Of a stretch of DNA of 64,000 bases, positions 63,642-64,000 are shown piece after piece. The stretch is from Polychytrium aggregatum. Its lineage: Eukaryota > Chytridiomycota > Chytridiomycetes > Polychytriales. The translations under genes were made by a program, and so were the position numbers. The notes below the pieces were generated by a model. The model did not search any database. It saw only the letters and a list, made by a program, of their open reading frames with translations, and was not told the origin of the DNA. The stretch's first letter is position 1. The number at the start of each line of letters is the position of its first letter. The stretch is taken from assembly GCF_025602895.1 (NCBI RefSeq), contig NW_026516229.1, positions 372,001-436,000 on the forward strand, given 5' to 3'.

Positions 63642-64000
63642 ATGGAGGATTTCTTCACACAGGCTCATGCGGACGGCGAAGCTTCGCCGCGATCGCACGA
63701 GACCATCACGGCGATATCGTCCATCAATGCAGAGAGCGGCATCGTCGGCGCAAAAACCGAAAAGCCTGTCGAGATCAAGCCGAGATACATCGGTAACTAC
63801 AACATCCTGAAGACGCTCGGCGAGGGGTCCTTCGCCAAGGTCAAGCTCGCCGTCCATCGGCTAACAAACCAGCAGGTACGGCCGCCAGCGTCACTGCCCA
63901 CACGGCATTCAATCTCTCGATCTTTGCCGATTTTCGCTTGTCATGCCGCCCCCGCCGACCTACTCGTCTCGGAATAGCTCATGCGAACACTGCTGGCTGC
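63642..64000 (+). CDS. Snf1/CAMKL-type Ser/Thr kinase, first exon only
   Basis: Exon 1 (63642-63875) codes 78 residues and ends in phase at a GTACGG donor; the rest lies beyond the window. After a charged leader (HADGEASPRSHETITAISSI) the kinase domain begins: IGNYNILKTLGEGSFAKVKL, with a complete glycine loop (GEGSFAKV), then AVHRLTNQQ. Snf1/AMPK catalytic subunits begin the domain in this way, as do MARK/Kin1-type kinases (GSFAKVKLA), so the exact subfamily needs the missing part. The ATG at 63642 has A at -3. Confidence 0.8.

Noticed and set aside
1-64000. tRNA, rRNA or snRNA genes
   Set aside because: Reading for tRNA B-box-like strings and rRNA-like stretches by eye gave no convincing candidate; a covariance search would be needed to exclude them.

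Overview
The window is nuclear DNA from a flagellated (zoosporic) fungus, most likely a chytrid. It is GC-rich and the genes lie close together on both strands. Most genes have many short introns (GTRAGT-like donors, YAG acceptors), and the proteins are typically fungal (bZIP factor, Thi20-type ThiD-TenA fusion, Snf1-like kinase, CSC1 channel). A radial-spoke protein (RSPH3) shows a motile 9+2 flagellum and an MSH4 shows a meiotic programme. I placed introns by hand by joining frames across GT/GC-AG sites so that family motifs became continuous and phases matched; UTRs are not defined.

Layout, left to right: the 3' part of an unrecognised Ser/Pro-rich protein (1-1211); a seven-exon CSC1/OSCA/TMEM63-type channel (1912-6499, +); a methyltransferase (7192-8154, -) divergent from an AP-1-like bZIP (8603-9403, +); MSH4 (9583-14527, -) divergent from an STK11IP-like LRR protein (14946-21344, +); a MINDY-4-like deubiquitinase (21719-24809, -) divergent from dihydroxyacetone kinase (25411-28475, +). 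Next comes a transposon (28523-32156). Then a PhyH dioxygenase (32384-33695, -), a small two-helix membrane protein (33936-34695, +), a Sec2/Rabin-type Rab GEF (35350-38015, -), a single-pass membrane protein (39339-40181, -), a Thi20-like thiamin enzyme (41632-44242, -), a divergent protein kinase (46086-47684, +), a SAP18 protein with an RD/RE-rich tail (48907-50737, -), ribosomal protein uL2 (52083-52962, +), an unknown multi-helix membrane protein (53270-55379, +), RSPH3 (55864-57533, -), a double-homeodomain protein (58509-59577, +), a DDHD phospholipase (59907-62820, -) and the first exon of a Snf1/CAMKL-type kinase (63642 to the right edge).

The most notable locus is the 3.6-kb element at 28523-32156. 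It has about 26-bp terminal inverted repeats and a TA on each side, as Tc1/mariner elements do. It carries two genes on the same strand: a DD34E transposase and a 790-codon Fanzor, the eukaryotic RNA-guided TnpB relative, with an intact RuvC triad and zinc ribbon. The Fanzor has its own TATA box, and the end of the element downstream of it has features expected of a guide-RNA-producing end: a short hairpin and an AATAAA inside the terminal repeat, so that transcripts should run into flanking DNA. The element sits 47 bp after the dihydroxyacetone kinase stop codon.

Other points of interest are tandem homeodomains with a degenerate second recognition helix, the SAP18 RD/RE tail, two probable GC-AG introns, and many 7-15 bp minisatellites in introns and intergenic DNA. 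Apart from the transposon the genes look like ordinary single-copy housekeeping and developmental genes; I see no operon-like functional cluster.
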